DNA of 45,319 bases from a virus. The translations under genes and the position numbers were made by a program. The notes under the pieces were generated by a model. The model ran no database searches and was not told the DNA's origin. It saw only the letters and a program-made list of their open reading frames with translations. Positions 26,901 through 32,955 of the stretch are shown here, in pieces. Numbering within the stretch: position 1 is the stretch's first letter; the number at the start of each line of letters is the position of its first letter. The stretch spans positions 1 to 45,319 of IMG/VR virus record IMGVR_UViG_3300025141_000191. One strand, written 5' to 3'.

Positions 26901-28766
26901 CCAATATCGAAATTCATCTATAGAACCGCTTAACTTGCCGGCGCCGGCTGACGCTACGGAGCCCGAGGGGGATGTGATGAGAGCACCAATTCTTGCCATG
27001 GCTCCCTTAGAGTTGAGTTGGGTTATCTTCGTATAGGTTTTATTGTATTTGGAGGCATAGTATATCGCCTTGATTTCATCAGCAGTGAGAATCTTATTCC
27101 AAATAGCAATATCAGCAAGGTTGCCCTCCCAAGCAGCATCTGCAGTCTGCTTGTTTCCTATATAACAATCACTGGCAGTAATCCCTCTCCAATCGCCTGT
27201 TGGGGTTGTGTCTTCCGTGATAGATTGCGCAATTCCATTAATATATAACACAGGATCGCTGCCCGGCGCCGAACCACCACCGCTATAACTAACTGCAACA
27301 TGTATCCATTCATTTAATGTAATAGTTGAGGTGGCAGTATGCCACCTTCCATTAGAGCCGCCGTCCCAATGGGTACGAAAATATAAGCGATTAGTATTGG
27401 ACGTGTAAAATTGGATTGCGCCGGTACCACCAAATTGTACGATACGGCCTTTGTCGCTGTCTCCGCCATGGCCAGTCTTGTAAATCCATGCCGAAATCGT
27501 CATTTGTGAAGTTCCGCCGGGTGCATTACCAATAATCGTATTCCAGTATTCGTGATCGCCAACATCGACTCCGTCGACTGCATCTCCACCAAATGTGTTA
27601 GAGTTTGCTTGAATATAGGATGTGGGAGTGGATACTGGTGAGGGGTAGCCCGGGCGAGCAGTGGCGGAATCAAACTTTCCAGTAACGCCCTTTCCGCTAG
27701 AGTCTGCACATTCTCCAGTACTGGAAACGTCAGTGTTTAATTTCCACCATCCTTGAAGATTATTGGCAGATGAATACTCATACGAAGCGGTCGTTGCTCT
27801 GAAGCTCGACGAAAGAGAGTATTTATTCCACGCATGCGCGTCGTTCTCTATTCCGTTAACATATAGTTTGGCGCCCAGAACACTTCCCGTGTTCAGCATT
27901 CGAATTGCATAGTGATTCCATGAGCCCGTGGAGGCTTGTAGTGCTGCTTTTCCTATGTTAATTGTATTCTTGTTAGTGACGGAGCCGGATTGTACCGTTA
28001 ACAAAAACGGCCGATCCTCGCCAGACGCCGTCATTTCAACCGTCAGGCGCCCATATTTAGCGCTAGACACTGCTTCGTTATTCCACCAATCAAAGATTAC
28101 TTGCTTGTGTGTCTTAGATCGCGGTAGATATCCTTTTTTAAGCCAAAATTCAATTGTTGTTCCATTATCAAAATTAGCCCGAAGATTTGAAGTACGTGTG
28201 CCTTTTCCATAAGTAGGCGGCAGGTTGCTGCTTTTATATGGATCTTCTTCGTAAACGTTTGAATCAGAGCGCTTATCGCTATATGCATTGGGCAACAAAC
28301 TCTTAAGTGAGAGATCTGTTGCACTTCCCGTGCCGGGGCCGCCCTTAAATTGAATATACTCTTGCGTGGTGGGGATACCATACCCATCGGTGCGGCCGCT
28401 AGTGGTATATGTGCCGGGAGAAATGGTTCCATAACCATTGGTCCGCGGATACCGACTGTCTAAGATATATTGCTCAATGTCCAAGCAGCCATTAAAAAAC
28501 TTATTTATCTCCGCATCTGAACCATCATATGGATAATAATCCAATATTCGACTCATTGCCGACTTGTAATATAAGCGAGCGGACCCAAATTTAGCAAAAT
28601 TTTCTGGATTGGAATAATCTACTTGCGGAACATACTGCTGCTGTCTCTTTTCGATTTGTTGCGCATTTGCAGCTGACTCAACCTCGTCAAAAGCCTCTTG
28701 TTGGGTTGTGTTACTTACATAATTTTCAGTTTTATTGCTAGCTTCAAATAGCTTTTTAATGCTCAT
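17958..28766 (-). CDS. Giant baseplate protein (3602 aa): gpI-like segment and LamG domains
   Basis: This is the longest gene in the window (10.8 kb). Residues about 198-318 and 588-636 form one LamG/concanavalin-like domain split by a second complete LamG (about 336-575). Residues about 750-870 look like the P2 gpI/T4 gp7-type wedge segment: ITFAKHLPQSLGLYSPEI and, near 850-868, LYNNLTDIFKSKGTERSIRN with the KGT..SIR motif. A concanavalin-like stretch may lie near 1045-1150. A third LamG (about 1975-2210) is paralogous to the nested one (LQGWW..NT at both starts, WEG.LAD.A.WN.IL at both ends). The C-terminal 1400 residues are unassigned. As in P2, where I follows W and J, it comes after gp25- and J-like genes. 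It probably bridges the baseplate core and the periphery; LamG domains may bind glycans on the host surface. Its start overlaps the upstream gene by 11 nt. Confidence 0.85.
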   Translation of the reverse strand: MSIKKLFEASNKTENYVSNTTQQEAFDEVESAANAQQIEKRQQQYVPQVDYSNPENFAKFGSARLYYKSAMSRILDYYPYDGSDAEINKFFNGCLDIEQYILDSRYPRTNGYGTISPGTYTTSGRTDGYGIPTTQEYIQFKGGPGTGSATDLSLKSLLPNAYSDKRSDSNVYEEDPYKSSNLPPTYGKGTRTSNLRANFDNGTTIEFWLKKGYLPRSKTHKQVIFDWWNNEAVSSAKYGRLTVEMTASGEDRPFLLTVQSGSVTNKNTINIGKAALQASTGSWNHYAIRMLNTGSVLGAKLYVNGIENDAHAWNKYSLSSSFRATTASYEYSSANNLQGWWKLNTDVSSTGECADSSGKGVTGKFDSATARPGYPSPVSTPTSYIQANSNTFGGDAVDGVDVGDHEYWNTIIGNAPGGTSQMTISAWIYKTGHGGDSDKGRIVQFGGTGAIQFYTSNTNRLYFRTHWDGGSNGRWHTATSTITLNEWIHVAVSYSGGGSAPGSDPVLYINGIAQSITEDTTPTGDWRGITASDCYIGNKQTADAAWEGNLADIAIWNKILTADEIKAIYYASKYNKTYTKITQLNSKGAMARIGALITSPSGSVASAGAGKLSGSIDEFRYWKTARTPKQIGQKWFSQVRGGVNSDTSNTTLGVYYKFNEGITGQTATDRIVLDYAGRVTNGVWKGYSSDSRNTGSAMVLSNAAIKEYKDPIIHPNHPKVLSLGKDLETTGSSYDYGNNASLVSLVPGWVLDQYGETQNTDLMYISHIMGAYFDKLYLQIAELPKLRQLSYPSASATPITFAKHLPQSLGLYSPEIFIDATVMERFLNRNNDRLFENDLHNTKNLIYINLYNNLTDIFKSKGTERSIRNVFRCFNVDDKLLRLTINSNNEEFVLKNNLQLNRLRDKCANFNVREHARAVIYQKALSTETDSVGAIPGNSLQRPYGFTCEANVIFPYYNNEHTIFVRTPNFNQCSIFGSVTVDHKNAGAVRGDNLNNVAAAADYANFNVQVVRPKAGSRDAYFRLSSSIPGVTLNLTTSVFPEVYNNSPWNLSVRVKPQTYPLATRLTSGSKYDLVFAGINPITQETFNTFSVKQALDASVGQKLIGAWKRLFVGAKRKNVTGEIQHRSDMLVSSLRFWTRYLETEDLRQHALDFENAGISGSMSPISPLSRLGSDTLSGTLNQDILNRNTLALDWNFGNVTSSNGAGTFKVQDFSSGSVRNRSNYGWAGRITGYKHPGRAAGFSALSDKAVIRKDINTYRFIDPEQAVSSDMIQTFSNEDVLFPNLRREEIVPNYVYSIEKSIYNAISEEMLDFLAGVTDFHTLIGAPVNRYRMQYKEMEKLRNAFFQRVTKVTEIEKYISYYKWFDSAISEIISQLVPASAEFVPDVMNLVESHVLERNKYQSRLKIIYDEKPEPEAVMVGHESWIESAADLLSPTPDSPRPTNKNVAYWFERANRSDKEISSGDAIVDAQRNKFRDVVNSAPHYSSSKRPLKVSLIDGTTYDYNKLNRLKPKNHRIVGEAPFSVKRPEAIHGGSNFQPSKDIHYTLNALRPAGPVNTAGGKFVPENVLVAFKADAVEVTNFKPAKGLKETEAKKQMKKERRVLKIQHGRDWEDSLGYSNVKTTMGFPFSIFSSSCDTGYNKNVQQRTKMGIELTNLHNDVYGQLMEVPMQGPYTDAVVGGLQSRHVPLNDGADSPKNRPEAWRILLGTANNNHPSGIPGAIGMVGPDYPPSWLKVAKGERGYPYAPYQKANMYRDLTTKRPVNIRNINILNSANKTTLGNYRYNYEVLHSFGASANPRQFIEQQPVLPSVLTTVRHTTNVRTLLDSRRTSEKHFKFIDEYDTSYLSNTTNDTIITNRFSAPGGIETMTVGYLDFRASEFSPYNCVTYRNLNVLRPWQAPAYTISEKVGGTLSTSRIFDIHGKDYGLSPHWARHTARFGRDSRAFPSNANRVTYNLTHPFVGYEEAKIYRSAPYLQGWWRLNTNMSASGDAIDSSGNGRDGTFAAASDRPGFSSILYPSEMIQLGSCTFDGSNDRSVIGSAATWDAIIGNDTASGSTQKMTFAAWVYPTGPGEGGNGRIIDFGSGDISFRIDSDYAVNFQAKWNGNNTVRWKTGINAISLNTWAHIMVAYDANDSANLPVFYVNGVKVVSSLASGTATGAYYGIVTQQAYIGNNHNDDRTWEGQLADVAVWNSILESKEAQALYDASKTDTIFGPGASYDQLPGFHKIHRNNKERPSLTDSSVTEMVYDNAYVQHQIPRASRQYMWIDRALKDPSDMRYSGFQKNRHYDLMPYRTVTPNLIPFFNFVSRSQTTINKYYQPIGRINLVIDEPISASTNTVGYPGRSGKNNNKYFNTTLISSVPTAKKPFYLNNLLTKRGATYSWTWNRTRQADHPILINEQRTNKISTMAGPESPIATYDLPPVSFKGRPSVVHMTHRRPSQTTGVSRYPTTYKITYTNQRIFFNSAELNNLTKLSPLNSYSPLGMLVQNSVRRNTTLNWIMYTQNIFPSMRNEAVSRSARRNGYDNLFWRNKLTDRITVGDTFNNSFGINVKQSSWVLDAPVNFLTRSSIITSNANFNKDDTKAGELQNTYFAYITAPGNNSTGQNMYPGALYARKHDLGSPYSVTSPQGPEAPCGWYGGQLSAIGGNPFNSSLQVKTLAGEAKWEAGSQAGIINVVNKRPVFSPSGSNPWFNDYDAYVADIKLKARGYAVIPEFRISDNAEDYLKYGIANRTKFDTFSIPGTQYSSSQKNFYKDFSNTDFLEGFLGIKAATILNAKEIRLNCSAAIKYNPYKGFYPAQRTVQLVEQWAKSFQKSIAIKNINSNYYGKNVFNSVGGMLKPLTNPLFSPGILYNSIKSGLAVDYPVVLDGTKILRKQYGCGAAASGTLPYAYALGITGSRATAADVGFSGGSFWDVRLPFETIIEPQKYMAQLSFIDNESNTEFSFAKAVTPAGQKVDPPSASIDNMSDGVYTKMARNFFGASGEFFLRGSTLTELKSKTVTDELKFSKGEVYMARVKLRRSHNGKRLYTEEYDSFGTTGNDSYYTQHGARTTTNQGTKAQNSYPIPQDPQRSTVFKETFTMYSRPTAFGPSCAGRPTGSIAASNLWNRAARDSFNGHNPAFTPPYQNGEAWVDLVFRPSASIPYDLERVLAETKTYYWRFDAGFPTPAPAVADSKMPTLIPVFSASQINFQGATPLGDKTIPSVYDGFRINVNSMQVSGCLNMFGVERVLEQKTDKFGNVISNTNKSVGKKWIIKPKWETPMLNFTDKGLRGISEASGTYTLPIYGSASVPRGMWHQFGTIPHQPEVGVFMEIGDIPQQWLKTHYKVLLEDSVYNNYDKSATANGVGLHRHVKSLSTLCGFERDNSSARLGELKEKMVVKEAIVAIPYIGTHRTVGEASASIGSPYRFKQKKFISIPKKRFRAAMKDKIGTREGDSLSVAGASIRKLRQAIENYVFPPQFDFVNNPNVDPVAMYVFEFKYEFDRDDLSYIWQNLAPRDYRKLSFQHSSINHNLGNNELINAKVLNNSDLRWMVFKVKQRAKTDYYDLVPDQIGGATTQITNIAPEQKREYDIAYNWPYDYLSFVELIKMDVDILLKKPKKG
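22139..22844 (-). other. LamG cassette 2 (residues about 1975-2210 of the 3602-aa protein)
   Basis: The cassette begins LQGWWRLNTN, has DSSGNGRDGTF and WAHIMVAYD, and ends TWEGQLADVAVWNSILESK. It interrupts a sequence that appears continuous on either side (YEEAKIYRSA before, FGPGASYDQLPGFHKIHRN after). It is the paralogue of the cassette at 27042-27761. Confidence 0.75.
27042..27761 (-). other. LamG cassette 1, nested in another LamG (residues about 336-575)
   Basis: The cassette begins LQGWWKLNTD, has DSSGKGVTGKF and WIHVAVSYSG, and ends AWEGNLADIAIWNKILTAD. The outer LamG has its WNHYAIRMLN..LYVNGIE strands before it (residues 283-307) and its closing SGSIDEFRYWKTARTPKQI strands (613-631) after it. 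Confidence 0.75.
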
Positions 28767-30723
28767 TCTTGTTCACTCTAAAATTAAATTCTTCCGTTTG
28801 TTCTTGCCATGAGCCCAATTCCGGATCATAGAATGCAAATTTGAATGTATACTCAAATCCGGGCTGTAGAATAGCCATGTCAAAGTTGAAGTAATTTCCA
28901 GATACATCATAGGATAACCCTGTTGCAAAGTCGCTACCTGTATTGTGGGGGATTACTTCTAGGTTGTCCATGGTACGGATAACACGATAAGAAGCGCTCA
29001 TAATTGTTGTTGAGAGCGGGTTGCTGTTTGCTTTTGTGTAAATGGTTGGATCCCAATATTTATCTCGAATATACAAATTAAATCTAGCATTCTGGCTGCG
29101 CAAATAAGAATTTTTCATATTAGTAATATTGAGGTAATAAACTGGCTCGCGCGCTGATTGGTGTGGTTTTAATACGTGCGGAGCAATTGTTCCTGTGAAG
29201 AAGCGGTTTGAGCCCCTGTACCATGCGTCGTAAATAGTGCTAATAGTTTTACCAGCAGATTTGGTAACACACACAGATGCCGTGTAAATACCGCGCTTGT
29301 AGTAGCCGCCCGTAATTGCAGTTCTCGTTTTTGATGCGCTTGATGCAAGCTTGGAGCCGGGAACATGCATCTGCAGTGGTGTCGAGAACGGCTTTGTGTT
29401 GTCTTTTGAGCCCGAATATAGGCTGACATAAAGCTTGCCTGTGCCAACAGAAGGTATGTTCCTCAAGCGCCCTCGTACATAGTTGTACAAATATAAGGTA
29501 TTTAAATTATCTCGGCCGGTGGCAACCGAGCTGCTAAAGTAGAAATCTCCACGGTCATCTTTGCGTACAGAATTCCAACGAGCCTCAATGCATGGGCGCT
29601 TAAAGAAGTATTGTGAGCCACGAGCGAAAAACCTCTTAGTATAGTAAGATTTCTTGGCGCCATTATAGTTTTTAATGACATTTGAATCGGCCGTCACTTG
29701 TGCCTTAGATGCGCTAGCCTCATAGCTTGCCGAAAGCCTAACTCCTACTCCGTATTTCTTAGTAGTACCAGCAGCCCAGCGCTCAACAAGCTTTGTGATG
29801 TCTATTTCAACATCTCCCAAACCAGAAGAAAACCTTTGTGTAAAGGTTAATCCTTTTTTGGAGGCGCCCGAGCGGCCGCCTGCCAGATAATCGCCACCAA
29901 CGTTCCTCCATGGGCCAACGCCAGAGCCGCTAGTAGTGGTGGACACTATCAATTCTGAATCTGTTAAGGTGGCATCACGGGCAGTGGCGGTGACCTTTCC
30001 GCCAATCTTGTTGGTTGTCTGCGTGGTTCCCACCGGGGACGATGCGGATGCCGCCGTAATGTTGGCGCTGCTAGACAGAACGGCTAACTTAAATCGGTTA
30101 GAGAATTCGGCAACGGTTGATAGTCCTTCGATGTTTACCTTTACTTCGTCTGGGGCAACGTTCGGGGCTGAGCCGCCGCCGTCGTAAAACCAAAAAGCAT
30201 ATTTCTTGCGATAAGAATCATATAAGGTAACGTATTTGCCCTGCAAATCAGCCGCCGTTGTTGTAACAAATTGTACCTTGCTCACCTCTTTGTCTCCGAG
30301 GTTTCCAGCATTTATCCAGTTAGAGCCGGTACCGTTTTTAGTTAAGTCGGAATAGTTTTCAAGATCAAGGCCGTCGCCCTCTTGCCAACTATGTGACACT
30401 GGCTGCACAACAAGCTTAAAATCGCGCGGTACTGTCTTCGACGACTTGGCGGAAAACAGGCGTAAATAAAATTTAACACTTCCGCTACCCGGTAAATTGC
30501 CTGCTGACCGGTCTGACGTAATTTTTGATACCGGAAAGTTCATAAGGACTCTCGATAATTCTTGAGAGGCCGTGGGGGGTGCGCTCTGGCGGCCGTAAAT
30601 AGAGTAAATCTCTAAGATATCGGCTTGGCCAGCATTAGATCCGGTACCCCTAGTTGATAAATTAGATTGATATGTGCTTACAATAGTATTGTCTGCATTT
30701 GCTTTATAGCGCTTGATTGCCAT
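28756..30723 (-). CDS. Structural protein with split DNRLRE-like domain (655 aa)
   Basis: Residues about 10-142 match the first part of a DNRLRE/CBM-like beta-sandwich (LSRVLMNFPVSKI, VKFYLRLFSA, then VSHSWQEGDG..NWINAG). Residues about 270-335 supply its usual end (WRNVGG, DVEIDITKLVERWAAGT, YGVGVRL). Between them, at about 146-265, lies an inserted module (LQGKYVTLYDSYRKKYAFWF, DEVKVNIEGLSTVAEF) resembling a beta module often repeated in phage and bacterial surface proteins. The C-terminal half is beta-rich and unassigned. It lies between the J-like gene (3 nt) and the 3602-aa gpI-like gene (11-nt overlap), so it is probably a baseplate wedge component. DNRLRE domains occur in secreted carbohydrate-associated proteins, so glycan contact is possible, but by eye only. 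Confidence 0.75.
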   Translation of the reverse strand: MAIKRYKANADNTIVSTYQSNLSTRGTGSNAGQADILEIYSIYGRQSAPPTASQELSRVLMNFPVSKITSDRSAGNLPGSGSVKFYLRLFSAKSSKTVPRDFKLVVQPVSHSWQEGDGLDLENYSDLTKNGTGSNWINAGNLGDKEVSKVQFVTTTAADLQGKYVTLYDSYRKKYAFWFYDGGGSAPNVAPDEVKVNIEGLSTVAEFSNRFKLAVLSSSANITAASASSPVGTTQTTNKIGGKVTATARDATLTDSELIVSTTTSGSGVGPWRNVGGDYLAGGRSGASKKGLTFTQRFSSGLGDVEIDITKLVERWAAGTTKKYGVGVRLSASYEASASKAQVTADSNVIKNYNGAKKSYYTKRFFARGSQYFFKRPCIEARWNSVRKDDRGDFYFSSSVATGRDNLNTLYLYNYVRGRLRNIPSVGTGKLYVSLYSGSKDNTKPFSTPLQMHVPGSKLASSASKTRTAITGGYYKRGIYTASVCVTKSAGKTISTIYDAWYRGSNRFFTGTIAPHVLKPHQSAREPVYYLNITNMKNSYLRSQNARFNLYIRDKYWDPTIYTKANSNPLSTTIMSASYRVIRTMDNLEVIPHNTGSDFATGLSYDVSGNYFNFDMAILQPGFEYTFKFAFYDPELGSWQEQTEEFNFRVNKNEH

Positions 30724-30726
30724 GGT

Positions 30727-32526
30727 TTATCGAGCCTTTCCTGTTATGTCGGTGGAGGGGTACTTAAGTTCAACAATCGCATTCTGTGGAATAATTAACT
30801 GATCGCCCGCGGGTGATAAATTACTATTAATGTCTATTGTTGCACTAGAATAATCAACGCCTGTCTTGCAATATACTCTTACTTTCAAAACATCCAAAAC
30901 TCCTGCTACGCCTCCAAGAATTTGATATACATCGCTGATTGAAAAGCTTTCTCCGATAAAAAACCCGCTTTCATATGAGCCAGCTAGTGCGTCAATACAA
31001 GCATCAATGGTGGAATATTTATCAGTGCCGGAGATTACTCTTATCGAGAATTCAATTCCCAAATTAATAATGTACGGATTTAAAATATCAATGGTATCAT
31101 TAATCATTCTATACTGATTAAGCCATGTTTTTAAATTATTTTTAATAGCTGCGTTTGTTTGTATAAGACTACCAAAGGGATCTTCTGATATCACATACAG
31201 ATTAAGATTTCTTTTTTGAGAATCCGGATCACGCTGGGCCGAGACTCTCTTAATGGAGCCAAATTTGGCCGGCATTCTATAGCACAAATTCTCATAATCT
31301 GCTTGGGTTACTGCTCGGTTTTGTGTCGGGAATGTGTCAAACACTCTCTGCTTTACTTCAGCCGAGTTTGGAATTGAAACTTCGCCCACTATTGGCACTT
31401 CGTTGTCCACTTCTAGTGATCCTTCCACTAAACTTACTTTTGAGGCATTTAGTTCATCTATACTTTTTCCGAAACTAAAGTGGGAGGTGTTTACTGTGGT
31501 GAGCTGACCTACTGCTAAGTTTGAGTTGCCGGGATTTGTCATGCGGCCTGTGACAATTAGAGTGGTATTCTGCGGTACGGTACCTAGGCTTTCGTTTTGG
31601 CTTAATCTCGTAGGGTCAAACGTTAAGGATGTGGTATATGTTTTTCCATATACATCCATGGCCACCGATTGCGGATCCGCTACTTCTAGTGTTGCATTTT
31701 CTTTTCCACTACCAAATTGCAAGTATGTGTCGCGAGTGTCTCTTTCAACTACAAACTTGCGAGATACCACATATGGCTTCAACACTGATGGAACATTGTC
31801 TTTCTTGTAGTTCATATTTGGAAGCTCTTTGTAGATCATATCTTGCGCCAAATACTCTACTTCGAAATATTCATTACCATCTGTATCAAAAACAGAAATA
31901 ATCTCTGAAAGGTTGGGGGTGGCCATTCTCACGCGAAGAAACTTCTGAAAGGCGCCAATCTTTACTCTGTCTGTGACAAACTGGCCCGAAACCACAGTTC
32001 CGAACGCTTTTATAGCATAGTGTGTTGGGGCGCCAGTCGTCGTATCGGTTCTTCCAACTGCTACAGTATTAGCTGGAGCGGCAAAATCTACATTTTCTAT
32101 TAGTGTATAACTTAAGCCCGTAGTTGAAGAAAACTGAGTGCCTCTTTTCAAGATGGGGATATAAGCCGTGTCGGGCCCAATGCCGGTTGTGCTGGCTGGT
32201 ACTAATATGAAAAGTGCCACGGGACCATATGTTGAGGGGCGACCGGTGTATTTGTAGCCCAAGGCGCGCCCATGGCGTAAGATGTTGTTAAATTGATATG
32301 CTGTATCTAAAAACGACTCATTGACATTATAGTCCAAATAAAACGATAATTGGTCTCCGACATAAGAAACCGCATCCACCATCAAAGAGGCAAAGGATGC
32401 TTCACTAAAATCTTGAAAAGAATCTGGGTATAGTCGCTCAGCCAATTCAAGAAGATCATCTCTAATTGAACTAAAGTCCCTACTAGTATAGTTGATGGGT
32501 ACTATTTTCTTTTGATTGTCGGCCAT
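30727..32526 (-). CDS. Baseplate wedge protein, gp6/protein J family
   Basis: This 599-residue protein is the baseplate wedge component corresponding to T4 gp6 and P2 J. The N-terminus has the family opening (INYTSRDFSSIRDDLLEL, residues 11-28), then FSEASFASLMVDAVSYVGDQ (about 40-59), LDTAYQFNNILRHGRALGY (about 74-92) and a beta domain starting at the P..RGTQFS stretch. The conserved J-like core is at about 385-450 (EVKQRVFDTFPTQNRAVTQA, DYENLCYR, FGSIKRVSAQRDPD). In T4, gp6 dimers with gp7 form the inner wedge and join it to the gp25 sheath initiator. Here it follows the gp25-like gene by 15 nt, the conserved order in contractile injection systems, behind a GGAAGGGG ribosome binding site. 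Confidence 0.95.
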   Translation of the reverse strand: MADNQKKIVPINYTSRDFSSIRDDLLELAERLYPDSFQDFSEASFASLMVDAVSYVGDQLSFYLDYNVNESFLDTAYQFNNILRHGRALGYKYTGRPSTYGPVALFILVPASTTGIGPDTAYIPILKRGTQFSSTTGLSYTLIENVDFAAPANTVAVGRTDTTTGAPTHYAIKAFGTVVSGQFVTDRVKIGAFQKFLRVRMATPNLSEIISVFDTDGNEYFEVEYLAQDMIYKELPNMNYKKDNVPSVLKPYVVSRKFVVERDTRDTYLQFGSGKENATLEVADPQSVAMDVYGKTYTTSLTFDPTRLSQNESLGTVPQNTTLIVTGRMTNPGNSNLAVGQLTTVNTSHFSFGKSIDELNASKVSLVEGSLEVDNEVPIVGEVSIPNSAEVKQRVFDTFPTQNRAVTQADYENLCYRMPAKFGSIKRVSAQRDPDSQKRNLNLYVISEDPFGSLIQTNAAIKNNLKTWLNQYRMINDTIDILNPYIINLGIEFSIRVISGTDKYSTIDACIDALAGSYESGFFIGESFSISDVYQILGGVAGVLDVLKVRVYCKTGVDYSSATIDINSNLSPAGDQLIIPQNAIVELKYPSTDITGKAR

Positions 32527-32541
32527 TTAGATTCCCCTTCC

Positions 32542-32916
32542 TTAAATAGTGATTTCTAACAAATCGCGTACGCCAATGCTCGGAATTGAATAAGTAAGCT
32601 GGATTCCCAAAGTATTTCTATCTATGTTGTCCGTGCTTCGATCAAATAGGATATCTTGAATAGTGACTACCGGGAGGTATAGGCTTACTTGTTCCCGTAT
32701 ATTATTTTCAATATCAACCAAAACGGAACTGTTATAATTTTCAAACAGATAGGTCTTTATGCCCACTCCGAATTCTGGTTCCATGACTCTTTCTCCGGGC
32801 GTCGTTAAAATTATCATTTTTAGATTTTGGGATATTAAAGTTTGAAAATCTTTAATCATCGTATATCCATCTACATCATTTCTGGTAATTGGTAATTTAA
32901 CTCCTAATGAGGCCAT
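32542..32916 (-). CDS. Baseplate wedge/sheath initiator, gp25-like
   Basis: This 124-residue protein belongs to the GPW/gp25 family (T4 gp25, P2 W), lysozyme-like in name only, which starts sheath assembly at the baseplate. The diagnostic segment is at residues 22-59: a helix (IKDFQTLISQNLKMIILT), then PGERVMEPEFGVGIKTYLFE, matching the family's ERvM.P.FG.gl...LFE. Length is close to the family norm of 100-140 residues. AGGA lies about 10 nt before the ATG. It follows the 2459-aa gene by 39 nt and precedes the gp6/J gene. Confidence 0.96.
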   Translation of the reverse strand: MASLGVKLPITRNDVDGYTMIKDFQTLISQNLKMIILTTPGERVMEPEFGVGIKTYLFENYNSSVLVDIENNIREQVSLYLPVVTIQDILFDRSTDNIDRNTLGIQLTYSIPSIGVRDLLEITI

Positions 32917-32955
32917 GTTTTTTTGTTCCTAAAATAAGTAGGCGTTTATTCACAT

